A DNA stretch of 64,000 nucleotides from an uncultured bacterium (GTDB lineage Bacteria; Bacteroidota; Bacteroidia; Bacteroidales; Bacteroidaceae), in assembly GCA_905215555.1 (NCBI GenBank), contig CAJMQU010000008.1, positions 1 to 64,000 of the forward strand, given 5' to 3'. The notes beneath the pieces are model-generated. The model searched no databases, was not told where the DNA came from, and worked only from the letters and a program-made list of their open reading frames with translations. Below are positions 52,995-61,072 of this stretch, piece after piece. Positions within the stretch are counted from its first letter, which is position 1, and each line of letters begins with the position of its first letter. A program made the translations under genes and the position numbers.

Positions 52995-54139
52995 TATCCG
53001 AATTTCTCCGCAGCCTTTTCCATCTGTTCGATGATGGCGACTCCGAAAGGACAGTTCGTTTCGCATTGTCCGCATTGGATGCACTCTGAGGCATGGTGTG
53101 TGAGAGCTTTGTAGTGTTCACGCACAGTCTCAGGTATCTCGTTTTGGGCAATGGTCAGGTTGTGGTACTTATTCACGCTTGCTATATCGATGCCTACGGA
53201 ACAGGGGGCACAATGTCCGCAATACATGCAATGACCTTTCCAAGTGAACTTCTCCATGTCTATCATGACAGCAGTGTAGTCTTTTTCTTCTTTGCTGGCA
53301 GTGCACCAGTCAATGGCTGCCTGTATTTCGTCATAACTTTTGCAACCCACCATGATGGAGGCAACAGCCGGACGGGTCAGTGCATATTCAATGCATTGCA
53401 CCGGAGTCATAGCCTTGCCAAAGGGTGAGTTTGTTTCACTTAGCAAATCTCCGCCGCCATATACTTTCATCACATCGAGTCCTACACCTTTTTGTTCGCA
53501 CAATTCATAGAGCCTTTCCCGTTCCGGGTCTATATTTTGCAGGGAATGTGCATAGTTCTCATCAGCCCATAAGTCATCTACATTTTCACTGGGCGGTTGC
53601 AAGTCATAGCAAGGATTGATGGAGAACATCAGTACTTCAATCAGTCCGCTTTCCACAGCCATCCTTGCAACGGTAGGGTTATGGCTGCTTAGTCCGATAT
53701 GGCGGATTTTTCCTTCTTCCTTCAGGCGCAGGGCCAGCCGGATGACAGGGCCGTTGAATACCTCATGGAAATCTTCTTCACTGTCCACATAGTGTATCAT
53801 GCCGATATCCAGATAGTCGGTATTGAGCCGTGTCAACAGGTCTTCAAAGGAGGCTATTGTCTTGTCGATGTCACGTGTGCGCAAGTATTGGTCGTTTTCC
53901 CAGGTGGTGCACAGATGCCCCTGGATGATAAACTGCTCACGGCGGCCTGCCAATGCTTTGCCGATATTACTGCGTAAATCGGGGTTGGAGGCGTACATAT
54001 CAATGAAGTTGATTCCTTTACTGATGGCGAAATCCATTTCTGCACATGTCTGTTCTTCTGTTTTGCCAACAAAACCTTCGCACCCTAATGCGATGGCGCT
54101 GACTGACAAACCGGTGTTTCCTAATGTTCTATATTCCAT
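52991..54139 (-). CDS. Aldo/keto reductase with C-terminal [4Fe-4S] ferredoxin domain
   Basis: 382 residues. Residues 1-290 form an AKR barrel: TLGNTGLSVSAIALGCEGF, catalytic-type INFIDMYASNPDLRSNIG, IGLSSHNPTVARM. The C-terminal part has CMYCGHCAPC and CIQCGQCETNCPFGV, a ferredoxin-like pair of clusters seen in a widespread anaerobic AKR subgroup. The usual AKR Tyr is in DMYA. It reduces aldehydes or ketones. Last gene of the 57.9-53.0 kb operon. Confidence 0.88.
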   Translation of the reverse strand: MEYRTLGNTGLSVSAIALGCEGFVGKTEEQTCAEMDFAISKGINFIDMYASNPDLRSNIGKALAGRREQFIIQGHLCTTWENDQYLRTRDIDKTIASFEDLLTRLNTDYLDIGMIHYVDSEEDFHEVFNGPVIRLALRLKEEGKIRHIGLSSHNPTVARMAVESGLIEVLMFSINPCYDLQPPSENVDDLWADENYAHSLQNIDPERERLYELCEQKGVGLDVMKVYGGGDLLSETNSPFGKAMTPVQCIEYALTRPAVASIMVGCKSYDEIQAAIDWCTASKEEKDYTAVMIDMEKFTWKGHCMYCGHCAPCSVGIDIASVNKYHNLTIAQNEIPETVREHYKALTHHASECIQCGQCETNCPFGVAIIEQMEKAAEKFGY

Positions 54140-54175
54140 GATGTTTTTCTGTTTCTTAAATACGCTTTTGCGAAG

Positions 54176-55345
54176 TTAGTAATTATTTCGATTTTTCCAT
54201 TGCCTGAACCTTTCTAAACCTTCTATTAATATTTGCCTAGGGCATGCTATGTTGATGCGCACAAAACCTTCTCCGGTATCTCCGTACATATCGCCTGCGT
54301 TCAGCCAAAGCTTTTCCTGTTCCAATAGCGAGGTTACTATATTTTCCGAGGTACGCTTTAATGCAGAACAATCCACCCACACTAGGTAAGTACCTTCCAG
54401 CTTCGTTACGGGAAACTCCGGCAGATGTTTGGCGAAGAAACGTCTCAGGTAGTTATAGTTATCGAACAAGTACCTTTTCAGTTCTTCCAGCCATTCTTCC
54501 CCTTCATTATAGGCGGCTATCAAAGCTTCCACTCCGAATGGATTTACATCACAGACTTCGTTTATATTGATGGCTTTGTCTATCTTCTTGCGTACTTCGG
54601 CATCAGCGGACACGATGTTTGCAATCTGGACCCCTGCCAGGTTGAATGCTTTGCTGGGGGAAATGCAAGTGACGGAATTCATCAGGAACTCCTGCGATAT
54701 GGAGGCGAAAGGTGTATAGGTATATCCCGGAAAAAACAGTTCACAATGAATTTCATCCGCTACTACTGTTACATGATTCCGGAGGCAAATCTCACCGATA
54801 CGTACCAGTTCCTCCCGGCTCCAGACTCTTCCGGCAGGATTGTGAGGGTTACACAACAGTAAGAGTCTGACGTTTGTATCGGCAGCTTTTTTCTCCAGGT
54901 CATCGAAATCAATCCGGTAAGTTTCGTTTTCATATATCAGTGGGTTGGAAATGATTTCACACCCGTTGTTGCGTATGGACGAAAAGAAGCAATTATACAC
55001 CGGAGTCTGTACCAGGACTTTGTCGCCGGGGCCGGTCAGGGCTTTTATGATCGCCGACAGCGCCGGTACTACTCCGGAGGTATAGATAATCCACTCTTTT
55101 TCTATTCTCCAGTCGTGACGTCTTCCGAACCAGCTGATTGTGGCGTCGTAGTAAGCGTCGGGCACGCGGACGTATCCGAAGATGCCATGCTCCACCCGCC
55201 TTTTCAACGCTTTCATCACGGCAGGTGCTGTGCGGAAATCCATATCGGCTACCCACATCGGCAATACATCCGGGTTCGCGGCAGAATCCCATTTATAGGA
55301 ATTCGTGCCCCAGCGTGGCATGATTTCATCGAAGTTGTGCTGCAT
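54176..55345 (-). CDS. MalY/PatB-type PLP-dependent C-S lyase or aminotransferase
   Basis: 389 residues from the ATG ending at 55345, which overlaps the DUF3737 stop by 20 nt. It is a fold-type I PLP enzyme: PMWVADMDFRTAPAV, GDKVLVQTPVYNCFFSSI, LLLLCNPHNPAGRVWS, VVADEIHCELFF, SPSKAFNLAGVQIAN (PLP Lys in SPSKAF), and a C-terminal FVRINIACPR with the carboxylate Arg. Family members cleave cystathionine or other C-S bonds. In this operon it may act on thiol adducts. Confidence 0.88.
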   Translation of the reverse strand: MQHNFDEIMPRWGTNSYKWDSAANPDVLPMWVADMDFRTAPAVMKALKRRVEHGIFGYVRVPDAYYDATISWFGRRHDWRIEKEWIIYTSGVVPALSAIIKALTGPGDKVLVQTPVYNCFFSSIRNNGCEIISNPLIYENETYRIDFDDLEKKAADTNVRLLLLCNPHNPAGRVWSREELVRIGEICLRNHVTVVADEIHCELFFPGYTYTPFASISQEFLMNSVTCISPSKAFNLAGVQIANIVSADAEVRKKIDKAININEVCDVNPFGVEALIAAYNEGEEWLEELKRYLFDNYNYLRRFFAKHLPEFPVTKLEGTYLVWVDCSALKRTSENIVTSLLEQEKLWLNAGDMYGDTGEGFVRINIACPRQILIEGLERFRQWKNRNNY

Positions 55346-56228
55346 ATTGCATCTCTTCTTGCGTTTCGTCAAAACAGGTTCGGTCGTCCCAAAGTTTCAG
55401 TTTGCAGTTGCCGGGGGCCTTGATGTTCTCGTCTATGATGACGGCTCCGTAACCTTCGGCTGTGATGCTTCCCGTGCGTGGGTTCTTTATGCTATGAACC
55501 GGGCCTTTGATGGTGGCATGGAGACTGCTGTATTCAAATGCAAGGTCGGCATCGTTGGCCATTGTGCAGTTTTCCATAATCAGGTCGTGGGCATAGCAAA
55601 GCGGTTGTGTACCTGAAATTTTGCAGTTCACCAGACGCAGTTTTCTGGAATGCCAGCCCAGGTATTCACCATTCAGTTCGGAATCGTACACCGTTACGTT
55701 TTCCGTATTCCAGAAAGCGTCTTTGGAGTTGATGATGGCGTTGCGGATTTCCACGTTCTTGCAATACTGGAATGAGTAGTTGCCGTTCTGGCTGTAATTT
55801 TCGATGCGTATGTTCTCACCGTGTATGAACAGGTAATCGGCTTTGTCTATCTGTACGTTCCTGAGTTCTACATTGCGGCAGAACCAAAGGGTTTCCAGCG
55901 CATTGGGAAGTTGTACGTTTTCCAGCCTTATCCCGTCCATTTCGCGGAACATTTTCGGTGCTTCTACTACGGTATCCGTCATTTGTACATTCTGCGAGTA
56001 CCAAAGCGCGGCACGGGCGCCTTCTGTAAAGAAACAGTTCTTTATCGTGAAGCCATTGTTATGCCAGTACGGGTATTTCCCTTCGAAACGGCAGTTCATT
56101 GCCACGATGTTGCTACATTCTTTTAATGCAGACTCGCCTGTATGGATGGTTACATTTTCCAGTTGGAGGTCGTGAGTTGCAAACAGAGGGCGTTCGCCTC
56201 CGAATTCTTTGTCTTTGATAATTTCCAT
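55326..56228 (-). CDS. DUF3737 right-handed beta-helix protein
   Basis: A 300-residue protein of DUF3737, built of about ten regular turns of polar/aromatic strands (NNGFTIKNCFFTEGARAALW, YCKNVEIRNAIINS, NTENVTVYDSELNGE), as in pectate-lyase-like helices. No signal peptide. These proteins occur next to AraC regulators and aldo/keto reductases in many anaerobes. The activity is unknown. It is translationally coupled to the downstream MalY-like gene. Confidence 0.85.
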   Translation of the reverse strand: MEIIKDKEFGGERPLFATHDLQLENVTIHTGESALKECSNIVAMNCRFEGKYPYWHNNGFTIKNCFFTEGARAALWYSQNVQMTDTVVEAPKMFREMDGIRLENVQLPNALETLWFCRNVELRNVQIDKADYLFIHGENIRIENYSQNGNYSFQYCKNVEIRNAIINSKDAFWNTENVTVYDSELNGEYLGWHSRKLRLVNCKISGTQPLCYAHDLIMENCTMANDADLAFEYSSLHATIKGPVHSIKNPRTGSITAEGYGAVIIDENIKAPGNCKLKLWDDRTCFDETQEEMQYAAQLR

Positions 56229-56253
56229 AATTTCTTTGTTTTATTATTCGTTA

Positions 56254-56382
56254 TTATAATTCTAATCCCATTTTATAGGCGTTATCCAGATGCTTCATGT
56301 CAATCTGCCTTGCCAATTCTTCGCATCCCGTGCAGCCTCCGGTGGTTATCAGTGTATTTTTCAAGAAGTTCCTTCTTTCCAT
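56254..56382 (-). CDS. 42-residue peptide with twin-Arg-like start
   Basis: A short gene whose ATG shares its A with the stop codon of the upstream cyclophilin-like gene (TAATG), the sign of translational coupling. The product begins MERRNFLKNTLITTGG, resembling a Tat signal (RRxFLK), but continues CTGCEELARQIDMK and ends after 42 residues. It may be a functional peptide with a CxxC site or the remnant of a longer Tat substrate. It is kept in an otherwise compact operon. Confidence 0.5.
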   Translation of the reverse strand: MERRNFLKNTLITTGGCTGCEELARQIDMKHLDNAYKMGLEL

Positions 56383-56906
56383 TATTGTAGTTCGAATGTT
56401 ACGTTTACACTGCTCGACCCGAGAGCGGATGTCAGTCCCGAAGGGTTGTTTACATGCCCCAGGCGAGTGTAGCTGTAGGATGTTGAAAAGGTCTCATAGA
56501 AAAGTACCAGACAGGAGCCGCCGTAAAGCATCAGGTCGCCCGTGCGGATGGTTCCGGGGTTGGAAGATGCGGTAGGCAGGTTTCCCGATAGGTAGAAGTA
56601 CTTTTCGTTGCCGTTCAGTTCGGACATGTTTATGGTCATAGGCAGTAATGCCTTGAAAGCTGTTGCCGCCGCATTGTTTTCCAGTGTGGCATTGAATGAG
56701 GCGGAGCCGACTATTATTTTAAGATTGTTGCTCATAGGATTATCGTCATCATTGTCATTACCGGGATTAACCGGGGGATCATCATCGTCTGTATTTCCCG
56801 GAGGTATCTGCTGCCCTGCTTCGGGTATAGGATCATCGTCGCTGCATGAGGTGCCCCAAACGGACAATGTCAACGTCATAAAAATGAGTACTAAGTAATA
56901 TTTCAT
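56382..56906 (-). CDS. Cyclophilin-like lipoprotein
   Basis: A 174-residue lipoprotein (signal ...WGTSCSDDD) with an Asp/Pro/Asn-rich linker (NTDDDDPPVNPGNDNDDD). The domain (LKIIVGSASFNATLENNAAA, MTINMSELNGNEKYF, DLMLYGGSCLVLFYE) is the small cyclophilin-like fold. Members of this family accompany AraC, flavodoxin and aldo/keto reductase genes. The biochemical role is unknown. Confidence 0.82.
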   Translation of the reverse strand: MKYYLVLIFMTLTLSVWGTSCSDDDPIPEAGQQIPPGNTDDDDPPVNPGNDNDDDNPMSNNLKIIVGSASFNATLENNAAATAFKALLPMTINMSELNGNEKYFYLSGNLPTASSNPGTIRTGDLMLYGGSCLVLFYETFSTSYSYTRLGHVNNPSGLTSALGSSSVNVTFELQ

Positions 56907-56919
56907 AATCTTTACGGTA

Positions 56920-57948
56920 TTATTTCAGGTATTCCTTAAAGAAAGAATCCAGCTTGTCGAACGGGATGAGGCTGACCCGGTCGTAAAGATCAACATGGCC
57001 TGCACCGGGCACGATGTATAATTCCTTGGGTTCGGCAGCCTTGCTGTAAGCGTCTTCGCTGAATTCACGTGAGTGTGCATTCTCTCCGGTGATGAAGAGC
57101 ATGGGGCGCGGTGAGATGATCTCGATATCGGCAAACGGATAGAAGTTCATGAACTTCGTGTTGCTTGCCAGGGTGGGATGTGTGGTGGTCAGGGGTGTTG
57201 CACTTTCGGGGGTAAATTCTCCGCGTTCTGTACGGTAAAACTCATAAAACTCGCGTTCAATCGGAGAGGAGTTAGGCGTCAGTTCGTGTACGGTGCCGCC
57301 GGTGTATTTCGTTTCTCCACCCAGAAATTCTGCATAACGTTGTTCGGCGGCTTCGGCAATGATTTGTTTCCTTTGTTCCAGGGTCAGTGCGTGTTTCAGT
57401 CCGTTGCGGCTTGCTGTACCCATATTATACATGCTGATGGTTGCAATGGCTTTCAGGCGAGGATCGATTTTTGCCGCACTGATGGCGAAACTACCACTGC
57501 CGCAGATACCGATTACACCGATACGGTTGCGGTCGACGAACGGGCGTGTACCGAGGAAATCGACTGCTGCGCTGAAGTTTTCCGCATAAATCTCCGGAGA
57601 GACGCTGTTGCGTGGTTCTCCTTCACTTCCTCCCCAAAAGGACAGGTCGATGGAGAGGGTGACGAAACCACGTTCGGCCATCTTGGTAGCATAGAGGTTG
57701 GCGCTTTGTTCCTTGACTGCTCCCATCGGGTGTCCGACGATGATTGCGGGATACGTTTCTCCTGCTTTCATATCTTTGGGCAGGAAAAGGTTTCCGGCCA
57801 CTTTCATTTTGTACTGGTTGGAGAAGGATACTTTCTCTGTATTGACAAGAGCACTTTTATAAAAGTTGTCCGCATCTGTCTGTGCGAAAGAGAGGCTTGT
57901 GCCGAGTGTCACTAAAAATGACGCTGCTACTGATAGTATTCGTTTCAT
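56920..57948 (-). CDS. Exported alpha/beta hydrolase (dienelactone-hydrolase-like)
   Basis: 342 residues from the ATG ending at 57948; a longer frame upstream overlaps the promoter. The signal peptide ends SLSFAQ. Hydrolase features: IIVGHPMGAVKEQSANLYA, LSIDLSFWGGSEGEPR, nucleophile elbow GICGSG with Cys in place of Ser (as in dienelactone hydrolases), and the catalytic His in VPGAGHVDLYDR. First gene of the operon that runs to the aldo/keto reductase. Its promoter has an AraC-type operator. Confidence 0.85.
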   Translation of the reverse strand: MKRILSVAASFLVTLGTSLSFAQTDADNFYKSALVNTEKVSFSNQYKMKVAGNLFLPKDMKAGETYPAIIVGHPMGAVKEQSANLYATKMAERGFVTLSIDLSFWGGSEGEPRNSVSPEIYAENFSAAVDFLGTRPFVDRNRIGVIGICGSGSFAISAAKIDPRLKAIATISMYNMGTASRNGLKHALTLEQRKQIIAEAAEQRYAEFLGGETKYTGGTVHELTPNSSPIEREFYEFYRTERGEFTPESATPLTTTHPTLASNTKFMNFYPFADIEIISPRPMLFITGENAHSREFSEDAYSKAAEPKELYIVPGAGHVDLYDRVSLIPFDKLDSFFKEYLK

Positions 57949-57996
57949 ATACGCTTTGTTTTTGGTGATTAAATTGATTCTCTGTTTTCTGCAATG

Positions 57997-58004
57997 CAAA
58001 TGTA
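57997..58004 (-). promoter_or_regulatory. -7 element of the hydrolase operon
   Basis: TACATTTG on the minus strand, 23 nt from operator C. Confidence 0.7.
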
Positions 58005-58027
58005 CGGCGGAGTTAGCATACTGTTGG

Positions 58028-58062
58028 TAGACAAATTACGGGAGTGATAACCTGAATTACAG
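58028..58062. promoter_or_regulatory. AraC-type operator C
   Basis: Direct half-sites TAGACAAATTACGG and TAACCTGAATTACAG separated by 6 nt, total 35 bp, as in operators A and B. Confidence 0.7.
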
Positions 58063-58163
58063 ATTATCCGATTATTCTAAAAATAAAAGCGTAAACAGAC
58101 TGTAGAAATAAATCGTTTCAGTCTTGTTTACGCTTCTATGTTTTATTAATCCTGAATGCTGAA

Positions 58164-58619
58164 TTAGTCTCTGCTGCGGAAAACTTCTACGCTGTTTTGT
58201 TCTAAAGTGACATCCTCGAATAGGCTGATACTGCCATCTTCCATCGGGCATTGATTTACCCATAATTCTTTGGGGTAATAGTTCTTGTAGAGACGTACCA
58301 GCTGTCACTCTTTCTTATCCGACGAATAATAACTTGCTATGGTGCGGGAGTCTGAAGAAATCTAAACTGAAGCGGCAGTTACTTCTTCATGGTTGTTATC
58401 ATCTGAAGTATCATTCGTACGGACTGTTACAATTCCGTTCCTGCCACGTTCGTCTTGTTCGAAAGCAAACTTCTGCCATAAGGTATCGTTGGAGAAGACG
58501 AATAAATCGGCAGCATTGTAAGTTCCTGTAGCCGTAAGACCGGGAGTGATTTTAGCTGTTATTGTAAATGGTTGCGTATTATCTACCTTTGCCAATAGTC
58601 AAAAAGAACCATTTATCAT
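58164..58619 (-). pseudogene. Decayed DUF1349-like protein
   Basis: A 152-codon frame interrupted by three in-frame stops (58599-58601, 58362-58364, 58305-58307). The readable parts (FTITAKITPGLTATGTYNAA, IVTVRTNDTSDDNNHEEV, LVRLYKNYYPKELWV) match the DUF1349 concanavalin-like fold. The third stop replaces a conserved Trp (TGG to TGA). It lies between the operon and the alcohol dehydrogenase gene and is a recently lost member of the group. Confidence 0.75.
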
Positions 58620-58629
58620 GAGAACTAAA

Positions 58630-59811
58630 TCAACGATAAGATTTATCGAAGATTCCGGCACAATCTTCATCCGTCATCTCACATGGATTGGCAAGGAATA
58701 ATCCTCCCTGCATGGAGCGGGCACCTTTGGCAAGTGTCATGGCCTCTTCTTTCCTGAATCCGTAATCGCTCATTTTCAAATCGGCCACACCGCAATCCTC
58801 CTGTAATTTGACAAGTGCCGTGATGAAGTCTTCCGGCTTGTCGGCATTTTCAATGCCCATTACTTTAGCCATTTTTATGAATTGTTCGTCGCAGGCACGA
58901 CGTTCGATAAAGAATTCATAGAAAGCCTTGGAAATCATAATCAGCCCCGCTCCGTGAGGAAGATTATGATGATAGGCACTCATGGAGTGTTCCATGGAAT
59001 GTTTGGCCGTGGTACTTGTCAGTTGCATGGTGATACCTGCCATTGTGCTGCCATAAGCAACGTGTTCTCTTGCTTCCATATCATTTCCGTCTCTGACTGC
59101 ACGCGGAAGGTATTTCGTAATATTCTCGATGGCGGACAATGCAATCGCTTCGCTCAGAATATTTACACCGTTGCTTATCATTACCTCTGTGTTGTGGAAC
59201 AAAGCATCAAATCCCTGGTATGCCGTGTATTTGGCGGGAACGGTTTTCATCAGTTCCGGGTCTACGATGGCAAGAACGGGAGTCAGTTCCGGTGCACCGA
59301 AACCGATTTTCTCATTCGTGTCGGGATTGGAGATAACGCCCCAGCAGTTGATTTCGGAGCCTGTTCCTGAAGTTGTGGCAATGGTCACTATGGGCAATCC
59401 CGCATTTTTCAGTGGCATTGCTTTGCCGGTGCCGCCAAAAACATAATCCCATAAGTCGCCCGGATTCGTTGCCATTGCCGCTATGGCAACTGATGCATCG
59501 AGTACGGCACCTCCTCCGAGAGCCAGAATAAAATCGCAAGCATTTTCTTTGGCAAAAGCGGCACCTTCCATGATAACGCTTTTGTATGGGTTCTCCATAA
59601 TCTTGTCGAAGATGGCATACTTGATGCCGGCTTTTTCCAATTGCTCAATCGTGCGGTCGAGCGAACCGTTGACTTTGGTCGATTTGCCATTTGAGATTAA
59701 AAGCAGGGCTTTCTTGCCGGGCATTGTCTGCTTGTGCAGATTGTTTAGTTCGCCTACACCGAATAGGATACGGGTAGGGGTGTAAAAAGAAAAATTCATT
59801 CTTGTCTCCAT
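58630..59811 (-). CDS. Iron-containing alcohol dehydrogenase
   Basis: A 393-residue group III ADH (BDH/YqhD-like). NAD(P) site LALGGGAVLDASVAIA, TIATTSGTGSEINCWG, metal ligands in YQGFDALFHNTE (Asp, His), and HSMEHSMSAYHHNLPHGAG (two His). It reduces aldehydes to alcohols. It has its own promoter, 97 nt from operator A. Confidence 0.9.
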   Translation of the reverse strand: METRMNFSFYTPTRILFGVGELNNLHKQTMPGKKALLLISNGKSTKVNGSLDRTIEQLEKAGIKYAIFDKIMENPYKSVIMEGAAFAKENACDFILALGGGAVLDASVAIAAMATNPGDLWDYVFGGTGKAMPLKNAGLPIVTIATTSGTGSEINCWGVISNPDTNEKIGFGAPELTPVLAIVDPELMKTVPAKYTAYQGFDALFHNTEVMISNGVNILSEAIALSAIENITKYLPRAVRDGNDMEAREHVAYGSTMAGITMQLTSTTAKHSMEHSMSAYHHNLPHGAGLIMISKAFYEFFIERRACDEQFIKMAKVMGIENADKPEDFITALVKLQEDCGVADLKMSDYGFRKEEAMTLAKGARSMQGGLFLANPCEMTDEDCAGIFDKSYR

Positions 59812-59876
59812 ACGTGTTTCAGTTATTTAATTTGTAATCGTTTTAATGGTCCTTCATAGGGAACTATCGGATGCTG

Positions 59877-59884
59877 CAAAATTA
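59877..59884 (-). promoter_or_regulatory. -7 element of the alcohol dehydrogenase
   Basis: TAATTTTG on the minus strand, exactly 23 nt from operator A, the same spacing as at the hydrolase promoter. Confidence 0.7.
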
Positions 59885-59907
59885 GCTGTCTTCATGTTAT
59901 TGCAGGA

Positions 59908-59942
59908 TACCCGGATTACAGATTGAATAACCCGTTTTACAG
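59908..59942. promoter_or_regulatory. AraC-type operator A
   Basis: Half-sites TACCCGGATTACAG and TAACCCGTTTTACAG, 6-nt spacer. Confidence 0.75.
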
Positions 59943-59973
59943 TTTCTGTTTATTCTTGTAGGGTTTTGATTCT

Positions 59974-60050
59974 TTTCACCACAGAGGACACGGAGTTTTT
60001 AGACTTCTAATTCAGAGATAATTATAATCTCTGTGTCCTCTGTGGTGAAA
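59974..60050. repeat. Long inverted repeat (CCACAGAGGACAC type)
   Basis: Perfect 18-bp arms, 59974-59991 and 60033-60050, enclose 41 bp with a smaller inner palindrome AGAGAT/ATCTCT. This layout resembles small interspersed palindromic elements. It lies between operators A and B and may separate the divergent promoters or be a mobile insert. Confidence 0.75.
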
Positions 60051-60072
60051 TGTATGTAATGAATGAAAGTTA

Positions 60073-60107
60073 TACCCGAATTACGGATAGTATAACCCTT
60101 ATTACAG
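60073..60107. promoter_or_regulatory. AraC-type operator B
   Basis: Half-sites TACCCGAATTACGG and TAACCCTTATTACAG, 6-nt spacer. It lies 29 nt before the -7 element of the araC genes, in the opposite orientation relative to the promoter. Confidence 0.75.
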
Positions 60108-60136
60108 ACAGCTTATTATTCTGAAAAAATAATTCA

Positions 60137-60144
60137 TACCTTTG
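60137..60144 (+). promoter_or_regulatory. -7 element of the araC pair
   Basis: TACCTTTG, 23 nt before the start codon. Confidence 0.65.
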
Positions 60145-60167
60145 TTGCTGTTCAAATTCTTACGATT

Positions 60168-61070
60168 ATGGAAAAAGTTATAAATCTGGATAATGTGGAC
60201 CAGTACAATAATTTGTACGGACTCGAAACATTGCATCCTCTGGTCAGTGTTGTCGACCTTACGAAAGCGACGAAAGCGGTAGATCAAATACAAATGCATT
60301 ATGGCGTTTATGCACTTTTTCTGAAGCTGGCAAAGACTTGCGATATTAAGTACGGCCGCCAGTCTTATGACTATCAGGAGGGTACCATCGTCTGTTTTGC
60401 ACCCGGCCAAACGATTGGTGTGAGTACGGTTGGCGACCAAATCAGCCAGCCCGTTTACGGTCTCGTCTTCCATCCCGATTTGATTCACGGGACTTCACTT
60501 GGGAAAACGATAAAGAACTATACCTTCTTCTCTTATGCAGTGCATGAGGCTTTGCACTTGTCCGACCAGGAAAAAGAGACCGTGACGGACTGCCTGAAGA
60601 AAATCAGCATCGAACTGGAACATCCCATAGACAAGCATAGCAAATCATTGATTGCAATGAACATAGAGCTTTTGCTCAACTATTGTATGCGTTTCTATGA
60701 ACGCCAATTCATCACCCGCAGCAATGCAAATAAAGATGCCTTGACGAAGTTCGAGCAACTGTTGGATGAATATTTCCAGAGTGGTCTTCCGATGCAGGAG
60801 GGGCTGCCGTCAGTGAAGTATTTCGCAGACAGGATTTATCTTTCTCCTAATTACTTTGGTGATATGATTAAGAAGGAAACCGGGAAAACGCCCCAGGAAC
60901 ATATACAGACAAAGGTCATCGAACTGGCCAAAGAGCATATTCTCGGAGCGGAAGAAACCATAAGCGAGATTGCTTACAGGCTGGGGTTCCAATATCCGCA
61001 ACACCTGAACCGTCTGTTTAAGAAACGTGTAGGCTGCACCCCGAACGAATACCGACTGCAAAATTCATAG
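60168..61070 (+). CDS. AraC-family regulator 1
   Basis: 300 residues. The N-terminal cupin-like sensing domain (HPLVSVVDLTKATKAVDQIQ, GTIVCFAPGQTIG, VYGLVFHPDLIHGTSLGK) is of the kind found in regulators of aldo/keto reductase and ADH clusters. The C-terminal double HTH has SVKYFADRIYLSPNYFGDMI and ISEIAYRLGFQYPQHLNRLF. It probably binds the 35-bp operators, including one in its own promoter. Confidence 0.9.
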   Translation: MEKVINLDNVDQYNNLYGLETLHPLVSVVDLTKATKAVDQIQMHYGVYALFLKLAKTCDIKYGRQSYDYQEGTIVCFAPGQTIGVSTVGDQISQPVYGLVFHPDLIHGTSLGKTIKNYTFFSYAVHEALHLSDQEKETVTDCLKKISIELEHPIDKHSKSLIAMNIELLLNYCMRFYERQFITRSNANKDALTKFEQLLDEYFQSGLPMQEGLPSVKYFADRIYLSPNYFGDMIKKETGKTPQEHIQTKVIELAKEHILGAEETISEIAYRLGFQYPQHLNRLFKKRVGCTPNEYRLQNS

Positions 61071-61072
61071 CT

